DNA of 64,000 nucleotides from Rhizobium mayense. GTDB taxonomy: Bacteria > Pseudomonadota > Alphaproteobacteria > Rhizobiales > Rhizobiaceae. Shown piece by piece: positions 17,880 through 25,690 of the stretch (positions are counted from its first letter, which is position 1; every line of letters begins with the position of its first letter). The stretch is from positions 62,001 to 126,000 of the forward strand of contig NZ_JARFYM010000009.1 of the NCBI RefSeq assembly GCF_030272705.1, in the 5' to 3' direction. The notes beneath the pieces were generated by a model. That model was given only the letters and a program-made list of their open reading frames with translations. It made no database searches and had not been told where the DNA came from. Position numbers and translations under genes: made by a program.

Positions 17880-17903
17880 ACTAGTAAAATCCATTTTACC
17901 AGT
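17880..17903. promoter_or_regulatory. candidate operator shared by LivH and CGNR genes
   Basis: ACTAGTAAAAT and ATTTTACCAGT form an inverted repeat with 11-bp arms, one mismatch and a 2-base centre, in the 64-base divergent region. The TATAAT at 17904-17909 follows directly and lies 7 bases from the CGNR start codon. Confidence 0.6.
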
Positions 17904-17916
17904 TATAATTTTAAGT

Positions 17917-18468
17917 ATGAGCTTTTCCTGGACCCCACATCGATTTTCCGGTGGCGCGTTGGCGCTGGATGTCGCCAACAGCGTCATCCTGCGCCATGAC
18001 GACGAGCGGCGCGCCGATCGTTTCGAGGCGCAGGGACAGATGGAGAGTTTTCCGAAAGCGGCGGCGAATTTCTGCGCCGAGCGGGCTTTGTTCGGCGATA
18101 TCCTGCCGGTGCGGCAGGAAAACAAATCCGGCTTCATTGAACTGCGTGAGGCGATCGACCGCTATTTTCGCGCGCGCGTTCTCGACCGTGATGTCGAGGC
18201 GTTGCTCGCCGATTTGCTGGAGGCCCTTTCAAAGGTGCTGCGACGGGCTGTCTCGCCAGATGGGCTCGACGCCGCGACGGTGCATTCGACGCTACGTCTT
18301 ATTGCAATGCCCGATCCGGATCGCATGAAAATCTGCCGCAACTGCGGCTGGCTGTTCATCGACCGCAGCAAGAACAAGAGCCGGGCCTGGTGCGACATGG
18401 CGGTCTGCGGCAACCGCGCCAAGGCAAACCGGTACTATCGCCGCAAGAAGGAGGAGAGCCCACCATGA
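17917..18468 (+). CDS. CGNR zinc-finger / ABATE-domain regulator
   Basis: The 183-residue protein has an N-terminal ABATE (DUF1470) domain (FSGGALALDVANSV...) and a C-terminal CGNR zinc finger, where CRNCGWLFIDRSKNKSRAWC then CGNRAKANRYYRRKK carries the four cysteines and basic DNA-binding tail. Proteins of this family are presumed stress-related transcription regulators. No Shine-Dalgarno sequence precedes the ATG; a TATAAT box ends only 7 bases upstream, so the transcript may be leaderless. It overlaps the lipoprotein gene by 4 bases. The neighbouring inverted repeat is a natural target for it. Confidence 0.88.
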   Translation: MSFSWTPHRFSGGALALDVANSVILRHDDERRADRFEAQGQMESFPKAAANFCAERALFGDILPVRQENKSGFIELREAIDRYFRARVLDRDVEALLADLLEALSKVLRRAVSPDGLDAATVHSTLRLIAMPDPDRMKICRNCGWLFIDRSKNKSRAWCDMAVCGNRAKANRYYRRKKEESPP

Positions 18469-18974
18469 AAACCAAGGCGATCTTATTGATGGCCGCAATT
18501 GCAGGCCTGACGCTCGCCAGCTGCCAGCGGCAGGCCGATAGCGGCCCGACCGAGCTCAGCGGCCGGCTCTTCGTCTTCAACTATCGCGTCGCGAGCGCAA
18601 GCTACATGATCACGCTGAAGAAGATCGCACCGATCCCCGAAGGCACGACGGCAGTCGCGGAATTTGAAAACCCGATGGGTGGCGATCCCCTGGTGGTGCG
18701 CGAGAAAATCTATACGTTCTGGGACAAGATCACGCTTGAAAGCCCAGATCTGCGCTGTGTGCGCAAGGACCGCCCCTATTCCGTCTCGATCAAGCTGGTC
18801 GATGCCAGCGACAAGACGCTCCAGACCATCAAGACCGAAGTGAAATCCGATCTCGACCAGACCGTATTGCCGACAAGGCCGCTCGTGGTCGGCCCGAGCT
18901 ATACGAAGAACCCGGATGTTTTCAAAGCCGATGGCAGCATCGACTATGGCCATGACGAGGCTTGTCCGGCATGA
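18465..18974 (+). CDS. small lipoprotein of unknown function
   Basis: The 169-residue protein begins with a lipoprotein signal (MKTKAILLMAAIAGLTLASC), the lipobox LASC placing the modified cysteine at residue 20. The mature part is mixed alpha/beta, with FVFNYRVASASYMITLKK and VREKIYTFWDKITLESPDLRC. A second cysteine near residue 90 and a third near the C-terminus (DEACPA) may form a disulfide. I do not recognise a named domain. Being coupled to the CGNR regulator by a 4-base overlap, it is probably made with it. It ends at a strong terminator shared with ndk. Confidence 0.8.
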   Translation: MKTKAILLMAAIAGLTLASCQRQADSGPTELSGRLFVFNYRVASASYMITLKKIAPIPEGTTAVAEFENPMGGDPLVVREKIYTFWDKITLESPDLRCVRKDRPYSVSIKLVDASDKTLQTIKTEVKSDLDQTVLPTRPLVVGPSYTKNPDVFKADGSIDYGHDEACPA

Positions 18975-18975
18975 A

Positions 18976-19002
18976 AAAGCCGGGGCGTCTGACCCCGGCT
19001 TT
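18976..19002. terminator. bidirectional intrinsic terminator
   Basis: The 10-bp perfect stem AAAGCCGGGG / CCCCGGCTTT with a 7-base loop and TTTCTTCT tail lies between the convergent lipoprotein and ndk genes. Confidence 0.9.
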
Positions 19003-19047
19003 CTTCTATTAATTCAATTGTTTCAGCGCGCAGGCTGAATGACTGAT

Positions 19048-19470
19048 TCAGCCAACGATTTCGGTTTCGGAGAACCAGTAGGCGATTTCGATCGCAGCGG
19101 TTTCCGGAGCGTCCGAGCCGTGAACGGAGTTTTCGCCGATCGACAGAGCGTGGATCTTGCGGATCGTGCCTTCAGCAGCATTGGCAGGGTTCGTCGCGCC
19201 CATGATTTCGCGGTTCTTCAGGATCGCGCCTTCGCCTTCGAGAACCTGAACGACCGTCGGGCCGGAGGTCATGCCTTCGACGAGTTCACCGAAGAAAGGA
19301 CGTTCCTTGTGAACGGCGTAGAAGCCTTCGGCTTCGCGCTTGCTCATCCAAACGCGCTTGGAAGCGATGACGCGCAGGCCGTTGTCCTCAAAAATCTTGG
19401 TGATGGCACCGGTCAGGTTACGCTTGGTTGCGTCCGGCTTGATCATCGAAAAAGTGCGTTCAATCGCCAT
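19048..19470 (-). CDS. ndk: nucleoside diphosphate kinase
   Basis: Ndk exchanges the terminal phosphate between nucleoside triphosphates and diphosphates through a phosphohistidine. It has 140 residues, the normal length. The sequence opens [17 protein letters not shown] and has [19 protein letters not shown], and the active-site histidine is in [13 protein letters not shown] near residue 117. The gene stands alone between two terminators or convergent units. A promoter can be read about 170 bases upstream. Confidence 0.98.
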   Translation of the reverse strand: MAIERTFSMIKPDATKRNLTGAITKIFEDNGLRVIASKRVWMSKREAEGFYAVHKERPFFGELVEGMTSGPTVVQVLEGEGAILKNREIMGATNPANAAEGTIRKIHALSIGENSVHGSDAPETAAIEIAYWFSETEIVG

Positions 19471-19641
19471 GGGTCAATTCCTTGTCGTCAGAGAAAAGTG
19501 GGCGGTCTTTACCCGCCCCACAGCCTGAAAACAAGGGGGATGCGCCAATTTCACGCTGCTGTCACAGTCTGGATGATCGATTCGAAGCCAACCAAAGGTG
19601 ACCCGCCAACGGGAAACCGCCACGGGGCTCGCTCTGAATTA

Positions 19642-19670
19642 TTTATAGAATAGCGATTGAGCGCCGTCAG
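19642..19670 (-). promoter_or_regulatory. probable ndk promoter
   Basis: On the minus strand CTGACG (19665-19670) and TATAAA (19642-19647) are separated by exactly 17 bases. This would give ndk a leader of about 165 bases. A short GC-rich hairpin near 19498-19521 lies in that leader. Confidence 0.5.
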
Positions 19671-19742
19671 CCGCACCGTAGAAAGTGTCGGAGGCGGTCA
19701 CACAGCGAGCAACGGAGAGCGGCCCATACCACATCCGGACAA

Positions 19743-20108
19743 TCAGGCGGCGTTTGCGGCTGTGGGCTTGCCGAAGCGGCCGATATTGCCGTCACCCCAG
19801 GCCTTCAGTGCGATGAGGATCGGCTCGAGGCTCCTGCCGAGTGGCGAGATGCTGTACTCGACCTTGGGCGGGACCTGCGCGTAGACCTTCCGCTCGATGA
19901 GGCCGTCCTCCTCGAGCTCGCGCAACTGGTTCGTCAGCGTCCGTTGAGTGACACCGCTGACCTGCCGGCGGATCTCGTTGAAACGCATCGTACCGCCCAA
20001 AAGGTGGAAAAGGACGACGCACTTCCACTTACCGTCGATCAGGCTGATGGCGGCTTCCACCGAGCAGCCGGGATTGCAGTCGAAACGCGAATGGCGGACC
20101 TTGGCCAT
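19743..20108 (-). CDS. HxlR family transcriptional regulator
   Basis: This is a small winged-helix regulator of 121 residues. It has the N-terminal CNPGCSVEAAISLIDGKWKC segment typical of HxlR proteins, with two cysteines that in related regulators sense thiol-reactive or quinone compounds. The recognition region FNEIRRQVSGVTQRTLTNQLRELEEDGL and the wing KVEYSISPLGRSLEPIL follow. The ATG at 20108 has AAGGA at the right distance; the frame is open upstream but not coding in character. It is divergent from a GlcG-type protein and a quinone-oxidoreductase-like enzyme. Regulation of such pairs by HxlR proteins is common. Confidence 0.93.
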   Translation of the reverse strand: MAKVRHSRFDCNPGCSVEAAISLIDGKWKCVVLFHLLGGTMRFNEIRRQVSGVTQRTLTNQLRELEEDGLIERKVYAQVPPKVEYSISPLGRSLEPILIALKAWGDGNIGRFGKPTAANAA

Positions 20109-20455
20109 GACGGTATCCTTCTGAAAGGTACATGCATGTTGGCATGTACCACTCGCATTTGCGTAATGGAATTCGGATGCCGCTGCAAGGCGTCTCGTCG
20201 CTGCCGCGGAGGCGCCATCGGTGCAGCCTCCACTTCGACGGCTCCAAGGGACCGTTACGCAAACCACTGATATAAAATAGACTTTCGAGTTACATGGCTG
20301 CCGGCGCAGCCGATCGACGGTATCCAGAACGATACTATAGGCAAACGTTGTGCGTATCCCTCGATTGGGCAGGAACCGCTACATGGCGCTCACTGGAAGG
20401 ATGTTCCGGCCACCGCCGGTATCCGGGAAACACCAGCAGCGCAAAGGAATGATCC
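20109..20455. other. 347-base divergent intergenic region with HxlR operator
   Basis: This stretch separates hxlR from the GlcG-type gene. It contains the 20127-20150 inverted repeat near the hxlR start. An AT-rich segment at about 20265-20300 may hold the rightward promoter. No coding or RNA gene is apparent in the rest. Confidence 0.5.
20127..20150. promoter_or_regulatory. candidate HxlR operator
   Basis: GGTACATGC and GCATGTACC are perfect 9-bp arms around a 6-base centre, 19 bases upstream of the hxlR start. GTAC-containing dyads are typical HxlR-family sites. Confidence 0.7.
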
Positions 20456-20875
20456 ATGTCGGAAAACAGTTTTACATCCCGTTCGATCACCCGCGAGGCC
20501 GCCGCAAGGCTGATCGCAGAGACCATCGCCGCCGCTGCACGCGTCGGCTTCGAGCCGGTCATCGCCATCGTTGACGCCGCAGGCAACCTGAAGGCGTTCG
20601 AACGCAGCGACAGAAGCTCGTACCTGGCGGTCAACATCGCAATCGACAAGGCCTACACCGCAGCCTCGTTCGGCCTGTCGACCGCCCAGTGGGTCGACCT
20701 GCTGGACGACCGCGGTGCGTCGAACCTCAGGCATGTTCCCCGCGTCATGGCGGCTGCAGGCGGCTTCCCGATCATGGAAGGCGGCGCGATTATCGGCGGC
20801 CTCGGGATTTCCGGCGGCAGCTGGGCCCAAGACCAGGAAGCCGGCGAGGAAGCGCTGCACAAGTTCGGCCAGTGA
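20456..20875 (+). CDS. GlcG/HbpS family heme-binding-like protein
   Basis: The 139-residue protein belongs to the GlcG/HbpS (DUF336) family. It opens with an ITREAAARLIAETIAAAARV helix, then VIAIVDAAGNLKAFERSD, and the glycine-rich FPIMEGGAIIGGLGISGGSWAQD near the C-terminus. HbpS binds heme in Streptomyces, while GlcG-like proteins in proteobacteria often accompany redox enzymes and have no firmly known role. There is no signal peptide, so it is cytoplasmic. It is followed after 36 bases by a zinc-alcohol-dehydrogenase-like gene, and both are likely under HxlR control. Confidence 0.85.
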   Translation: MSENSFTSRSITREAAARLIAETIAAAARVGFEPVIAIVDAAGNLKAFERSDRSSYLAVNIAIDKAYTAASFGLSTAQWVDLLDDRGASNLRHVPRVMAAAGGFPIMEGGAIIGGLGISGGSWAQDQEAGEEALHKFGQ

Positions 20876-20911
20876 CTCGACACACCACGTTCAAATCGAA
20901 GGGAAATTCCC

Positions 20912-21931
20912 ATGAAAGCAGTCGGATACAAAACCCCGTCGCCGATCACAGCGTCGGATTCGCTCGTCGACATCGACCTTCCGAAACCTTCCCCCGAAGG
21001 CCGTGACCTTCTCGTCGAGGTCAAGGCCATCTCGGTGAACCCGGTCGACTACAAGGTCCGCCGCAGCACGCCGCCGGCGCCGGGTGCGGAGTGGAAGGTC
21101 GTCGGCTGGGACGCGGCCGGCATCGTTGCCGCCGTCGGCCCCGAGGTGACCAAGTTCAAGGTCGGCGACGCGGTCTGGTATGCGGGCTCGATCACCCGGC
21201 CCGGCACCAATGCCGAATTCCACCTCGTCGACGAACGCATCGTCGGCCGCAAGCCCGCCAAGCTCGGCTGGGCGGACGCGGCAGCTCTGCCGCTGACTTC
21301 GCTCACGGCATGGGAGGCCTTCTTCGACCGCCTCGAGGTGAAGAAGCCGGTGCCTGGTGCCGCGCCCGCTATTGTCGTCATCGGCGGTGCCGGCGGCGTT
21401 GGATCGATCGCCATCCAGATTGCTCGTCAGTTCACCGATCTGACGGTGATCGCGACCGCCTCTCGGCCGGAGACGCAGGCATTCGTCCGCTCGCTCGGCG
21501 CCCACTACGTCATCGACCACGCAAAGCCGCTCGCCCAGCAGATCGCCGCGCTCGGCATCGGTGCGCCCGCCTTCGTGTTCTCCACGACGCAGACGAAAGA
21601 ACACGTCAGCGAGATCGCCGAACTGATCGCACCACAGGGACGCTTCTGCTTGATCGACGATCCGGCCGGATTCGACATCATGCTGTTCAAGCGCAAGGCG
21701 GTGTCGATCCACCACGAGCTGATGTTCACCCGGCCGATCTATGGGACGCCCGACATGGGCGAGCAGGGCTGGATCCTCGACGAGATTTCCGCTGCCGCTG
21801 ACGAAGGTAGGATCCGGACGACCGCGACACAGCATCTCGGGCCGATCGACGCCGAAAACCTGAAAAAGGCACATGCGCAGCTCGAAAGCGGATCGACGAT
21901 CGGCAAGGTCGTACTCGAAGGCTTCGCCTGA
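20912..21931 (+). CDS. zinc-type alcohol dehydrogenase-like / quinone oxidoreductase family protein
   Basis: This 339-residue MDR-superfamily enzyme has the GroES-like N-terminal domain (VNPVDYKVRRS) and a Rossmann domain with VIGGAGGVGSIAIQIARQ near residue 150. The structural and catalytic zinc cysteines of true alcohol dehydrogenases are absent, which places it with the NADPH:quinone oxidoreductase-like ZADH1/YogA group. It is read with the GlcG-type gene from the HxlR-controlled region. Known HxlR-regulated relatives deal with quinones or electrophiles; that role is inferred here. Confidence 0.9.
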   Translation: MKAVGYKTPSPITASDSLVDIDLPKPSPEGRDLLVEVKAISVNPVDYKVRRSTPPAPGAEWKVVGWDAAGIVAAVGPEVTKFKVGDAVWYAGSITRPGTNAEFHLVDERIVGRKPAKLGWADAAALPLTSLTAWEAFFDRLEVKKPVPGAAPAIVVIGGAGGVGSIAIQIARQFTDLTVIATASRPETQAFVRSLGAHYVIDHAKPLAQQIAALGIGAPAFVFSTTQTKEHVSEIAELIAPQGRFCLIDDPAGFDIMLFKRKAVSIHHELMFTRPIYGTPDMGEQGWILDEISAAADEGRIRTTATQHLGPIDAENLKKAHAQLESGSTIGKVVLEGFA

Positions 21932-21942
21932 TCCTGAATCCC

Positions 21943-21969
21943 AGCGACGGCCTGCTAGGGGCCGTCGCT
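21943..21969 (+). terminator. hairpin after oxidoreductase gene
   Basis: The perfect 10-bp stem AGCGACGGCC / GGCCGTCGCT with a 7-base loop lies 11 bases after the stop. There is no T-run, so this is a probable 3' end or Rho-assisted stop rather than a classical terminator. Confidence 0.55.
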
Positions 21970-22065
21970 CCGCGAGCCACTGTTCCTCGATACAGTCACG
22001 CGTTGCCCGATTGTCTAATTTTGCTGCAAGATCACGCCGATATGAAGCTGCGTTCATGTCGTATT

Positions 22066-22085
22066 AACCTGCGGGCTTGCAGGTT
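22066..22085. repeat. short inverted repeat upstream of the cyclase-like gene
   Basis: AACCTGC and GCAGGTT form perfect 7-bp arms around a 6-base loop, 40 bases before the next start codon. It may be an operator or leader hairpin. Confidence 0.35.
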
Positions 22086-22124
22086 GACGAAATATATCAG
22101 TTGGCGGGTCATCAGAGAGTAGGC

Positions 22125-22631
22125 ATGAAGAGTTCGCAGGCAGATGTTTCAGCATATCCCATCGGCAATGACGACAGCGAGACAACCACCGATCTCGAGA
22201 TGATCGGCCGCCACATGGCCAAGCTGAGGGTCAAGGCCCTGCCCCGCAACTACCAGCTTTTCCATGAGGCGCTCCACGGTTCGGATCGCAGGATCGCCAG
22301 CGAGATCGCGGCGCTCGGCCCTGCCCCATCGCAAGCCAGTCTCGACGAGATCGGCTTGAAATATCGCCTCGTCAGCCATTGCGGCCTGGTCGCCCGGAAA
22401 TCCGAGACCGATGCCGCCGAGATGCTGCGCGAGGTCGCCGATCAACTGGCCGAGGGGCTGGTGAAAAAACAGAGCTTCGCTGGCAAGATCGAAATAGCCC
22501 CACATGCCGCCGCAGCGATGGACAGCCTCAATGCGTTCCTCAGCAATCTGCTGCTCTACGAAACCGAACTGACGGAGAGGCTGAAGGACTGTGCCAGCTT
22601 GCCGCCACAAGCAAGCGACAGTCGCGCCTAA
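22125..22631 (+). CDS. protein resembling the N-terminal domain of rhizobial diguanylate cyclases
   Basis: The 168-residue protein contains DLEMIGRHMAKLRVKALPR followed by NYQLFHEALHGSD and LGPAPSQASLDEIGLKYRL. To my recollection this resembles the N-terminal region preceding the GGDEF domain in a family of rhizobial diguanylate cyclases. No GGDEF, EAL or membrane segment is present; the frame stops and an ABC-F gene starts 49 bases later. It is either a naturally stand-alone domain or a truncated cyclase. The ATG at 22125 has GAGAGTAGG upstream, and an earlier in-frame codon at 22077 is less likely. Function unknown. Confidence 0.65.
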   Translation: MKSSQADVSAYPIGNDDSETTTDLEMIGRHMAKLRVKALPRNYQLFHEALHGSDRRIASEIAALGPAPSQASLDEIGLKYRLVSHCGLVARKSETDAAEMLREVADQLAEGLVKKQSFAGKIEIAPHAAAAMDSLNAFLSNLLLYETELTERLKDCASLPPQASDSRA

Positions 22632-22680
22632 GCGCTCTCCGGCTCTTGCCTTCGGCGCGGAGTTCGGCCAAAACCGCGCC

Positions 22681-24570
22681 ATGATTTCGATTTCTGAGCT
22701 TTCCGCCCGCATTGCCGGCCGCCTCCTCATAGACAATGCCAGCGTGACGCTTCCGGCGGGTACGAAGGCGGGGCTTGTCGGCAAGAACGGCGCAGGCAAG
22801 TCGACGCTGTTCCGCGTGATCACCGGCGATCTCGCCGCCGAGAGCGGCTCGGTTTCCATCCCGCGCAATGCCCGCATCGGTCAGGTGGCGCAGGAAGCGC
22901 CTGGCACAGAAGAGCCGCTGATCGAGATTGTGCTGAAGGCCGATAAGGAACGCACCGCCCTGCTCGCGGAAGCCGAAACGGCGACCGATCCACATCGCAT
23001 CGCCGACATTCAGACGCGACTTGCCGATATCGGCGCGCATTCCGCCGAGGCGCGCGCCGCCAGTATCCTGGCCGGCCTCGGTTTCGACCATGACGCACAG
23101 CACCGCCCGGCCTCCTCCTTTTCCGGCGGCTGGCGCATGCGCGTGGCGCTCGCTGCCGTGCTGTTTTCCGAGCCGGACCTGCTGCTGCTCGACGAGCCGA
23201 CCAACTATCTCGACCTTGAAGGCACGCTGTGGCTGGAGGACTATATCCGCCGCTATCCGCACACGGTCATCATCATCTCGCATGACCGCGACCTCCTGAA
23301 CACGGCCGTCAATTCCATCGTCCATCTCGACCAGAAGAAGCTCACTTTCTATCGCGGCTCCTACGACCAGTTCGAGCGGCAGAAGGCGGAAGCCGACGAA
23401 CTGCAGATGAAGGCGAAGGCGAAGAACGAAGCCGCGCGCAAGCACCTGCAGAGCTTCATCGACCGCTTCAAGGCCAAGGCGACGAAGGCGCGGCAGGCGC
23501 AATCGCGTGTCAAGGCGCTGGAGCGCATGGGCACGGTCGCCGCCGTCATCGAAGATCATGTGATGGGCTTTAGCTTTCCCGAGCCGGAAAAGCAGGCGGC
23601 CTCGCCGATCATCGCCGTCAGCGGCGGCGCGGTCGGCTACGAGCCCGGCAAGCCGATCCTGAAACGCCTCAACCTGCGCATCGACGCCGACGACCGCATC
23701 GCCCTCCTCGGTTCGAACGGCAACGGCAAATCCACCTTTGCGAAATTCGTTTCCGGTCGCCTCGATGCCGAAAGCGGCGACGTGAAGCTGGCACCGAACC
23801 TTAAGATCGGCTTCTTCGCGCAACATCAGCTTGACGATCTGGTCCCAAACCAGACGGCCGTCGAGCATGTGCGCCGCCGTATGCCCGACGCGCCGGAGGC
23901 GAAAGTACGTGCCCGCGTCGCCCAGATGGGCCTTGCGACCGAGAAGATGGATACGCAGGTGAAGGACCTTTCCGGTGGTGAAAAGGCACGGCTGCTGATG
24001 GGCCTTGCCGCCTTCGACGCGCCGAACCTGCTGATCCTCGACGAACCGACCAACCATCTCGACATCGACAGCCGCAACGCTCTGATCCAAGCGCTGAACG
24101 ACTATTCGGGCGCGGTCATCCTGATCTCACACGACCGCCATCTGATCGAGGCGACCGTCGACCGGCTGTGGCTGGTGCGCGACGGCACGGTTTCCAACTT
24201 CGACGGCGACCTGGAAGACTATCGCAGCCTCGTTGTTGCCAGCCCGAAGCCCGGGGACGACAAGGCCAAGATGAACGGCGCCGACGATTCCGTCTCCAAG
24301 GCGGATCAGCGCAAGCTCAATGCCGACCGCCGCGCCTCGCTCGCGCCGCTCAAGAAAAAGATCAATGAAATCGAGTCTTTGACCGGCAAGCTGGAGAAAC
24401 TGATTCAGGCGCTTGATGCGGAACTTGGGGATCCCTCTCTCTACGAGAAAGCCCCTGCCAAGGCGGCCGAAAAGGCCAAACAGCGCTCCGATGCGGCGGA
24501 AAAACTTGCCGCTGCCGAAGAGCAATGGCTCGAACTCTCTTCAGAATATGAGAGCGGGATGGCCGGTTAA
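22681..24570 (+). CDS. ABC-F family ATPase
   Basis: The 629-residue soluble protein has two ATP-binding cassettes and no membrane domain. The first has GKNGAGKST, the signature SFSGGWRMR and Walker B LLLLDEPTNYLDLEG. The second has GSNGNGKST, LSGGEKAR and LLILDEPTNHLDIDS. A charged linker (about residues 235-295) joins them, and a C-terminal coiled coil of about 90 residues rich in Lys/Glu/Ala closes the protein, as in Uup/YheS. Such proteins act on the ribosome or in DNA stability. The start at 22681 is chosen because the family begins MI(S/T)I; upstream sequence overlaps the previous gene's end. Confidence 0.95.
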   Translation: MISISELSARIAGRLLIDNASVTLPAGTKAGLVGKNGAGKSTLFRVITGDLAAESGSVSIPRNARIGQVAQEAPGTEEPLIEIVLKADKERTALLAEAETATDPHRIADIQTRLADIGAHSAEARAASILAGLGFDHDAQHRPASSFSGGWRMRVALAAVLFSEPDLLLLDEPTNYLDLEGTLWLEDYIRRYPHTVIIISHDRDLLNTAVNSIVHLDQKKLTFYRGSYDQFERQKAEADELQMKAKAKNEAARKHLQSFIDRFKAKATKARQAQSRVKALERMGTVAAVIEDHVMGFSFPEPEKQAASPIIAVSGGAVGYEPGKPILKRLNLRIDADDRIALLGSNGNGKSTFAKFVSGRLDAESGDVKLAPNLKIGFFAQHQLDDLVPNQTAVEHVRRRMPDAPEAKVRARVAQMGLATEKMDTQVKDLSGGEKARLLMGLAAFDAPNLLILDEPTNHLDIDSRNALIQALNDYSGAVILISHDRHLIEATVDRLWLVRDGTVSNFDGDLEDYRSLVVASPKPGDDKAKMNGADDSVSKADQRKLNADRRASLAPLKKKINEIESLTGKLEKLIQALDAELGDPSLYEKAPAKAAEKAKQRSDAAEKLAAAEEQWLELSSEYESGMAG

Positions 24571-24637
24571 AAACGGTTAATTCTGGGGCATCTCTACCCC
24601 AATCCTAACCGATCCTTAACCATAATCGGAAAAAATA

Positions 24638-24670
24638 CGCTCAACATTTATTAACACATATTGTTGAGCG
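24638..24670. promoter_or_regulatory. inverted repeat over the deacetylase start region
   Basis: CGCTCAACA and TGTTGAGCG are perfect 9-bp arms around a 15-base AT-rich loop. The right arm ends 6 bases before the ATG and contains the only GAG-type ribosome-binding sequence. It could be an operator or an RNA hairpin that masks the start. Confidence 0.55.
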
Positions 24671-24676
24671 ATTCCG

Positions 24677-25567
24677 ATGCCTTACCGCCTTCTCCTGGCC
24701 GGCCTTGCCGTGTCCCTATCTCTTGCCGGCTGCGCCACAAAGCCGGGCAACGACGCGTCGCTGAAGACGAGTTATGCCGCGGAAGAGCCGCATCACAAGC
24801 GGTTGAAGGCCAACGACCCCGTCGAGATGGAGCCGACAAAATGGGCAGGCGCCGAGCTTGAAACCAGGGAAACGACCGATACCGGCGGCCCGCATCACCT
24901 GGCTGGACGCACGCTGGAAGTTGCCTCGCTGCACGACCTCAAGCTCGCCGACAAGGAAGTCATTCTGAGCTTCGACGACGGCCCCGCCCCGGGCAAGACC
25001 GAGCGTATCCTTGCGACGCTGGACAGATTCGGCGTCAAGGCGACCTTCATGATGGTTGGCGAAATGGCGCAAGCGCATCCGGCGACGGCCCGCAAGGTCC
25101 TTGCCGACGGCGACACCATCGGCAGCCACACCTTCCGCCATCCCGATCTCGACAAGATGAGCTTCGACATGGCGATGGCCGAGATCGCCCACGGCGAGCA
25201 CGCTGTGGCCAAGGTCATCGGCACGGATGTCTCCTTCTTCCGCTTCCCCTACCTTGCCGATTCCAAGCGACTGCGCACCGCGGTCGCCATGCGCGACCTC
25301 GTCGTCATGGATGTGGATATCGACAGCAAGGACTATTTCAATTCGACGCCCTCCGCTGTCGTGGCGCGCACCATGGATCAGCTGCACAGGCGCGGCCGCG
25401 GCATCATCCTGATGCACGACATTCACTCACGCACCGCCACCATGCTGCCAACCCTTTTGACGCGCCTCGAAAGAGAGGGCTATAAGGTCGTGACGCTGAA
25501 GTACAAGGGCACTTCCGCACCGACAACGGATCTGGTTGCCGAGGCCAGCATCAGGCTTATGCGCTGA
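24677..25567 (+). CDS. lipoprotein polysaccharide deacetylase (NodB-homology domain)
   Basis: This 296-residue enzyme of carbohydrate esterase family 4 is probably attached to the envelope. The signal peptide ends in the lipobox LAGC (Cys19). After a linker of about 75 residues, the NodB-type domain shows LSFDDGPAPGK (Asp100/Asp101), the metal-binding HTFRHP, RFPY, and the late motif IILMHDIH, so all catalytic motifs are intact. It would remove N- or O-acetyl groups from a surface or cell-wall polysaccharide. It has its own upstream AT-rich region and a very strong terminator, so it is probably monocistronic. Confidence 0.92.
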   Translation: MPYRLLLAGLAVSLSLAGCATKPGNDASLKTSYAAEEPHHKRLKANDPVEMEPTKWAGAELETRETTDTGGPHHLAGRTLEVASLHDLKLADKEVILSFDDGPAPGKTERILATLDRFGVKATFMMVGEMAQAHPATARKVLADGDTIGSHTFRHPDLDKMSFDMAMAEIAHGEHAVAKVIGTDVSFFRFPYLADSKRLRTAVAMRDLVVMDVDIDSKDYFNSTPSAVVARTMDQLHRRGRGIILMHDIHSRTATMLPTLLTRLEREGYKVVTLKYKGTSAPTTDLVAEASIRLMR

Positions 25568-25600
25568 GAGCGGGATAAACCTGCAAAAACTGTGAGACCT

Positions 25601-25640
25601 AATACATTCGGGGAAGCCCTGTTGCTTCCCCGAATGTATT
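25601..25640 (+). terminator. strong intrinsic terminator
   Basis: AATACATTCGGGGAAG and its exact complement form a 16-bp perfect stem with an 8-base loop, followed by TTGATTTGAT. It ends the deacetylase transcript 34 bases after the stop codon. Confidence 0.93.
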
Positions 25641-25690
25641 TTGATTTGATTATATATGATTCACTTCATCAATGGCGTATCAGGTACCTT

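Noticed and set aside
16923..17999. A 358-codon open frame on the plus strand over the LivH-type gene
   Set aside because: It is highly charged, low-complexity antisense sequence; the minus strand shows helices and LivH motifs.
22591..22680. In-frame extension of the ABC-F gene upstream to 22591
   Set aside because: It overlaps the preceding gene and lacks similarity to the family's N-terminus; the start at 22681 fits.
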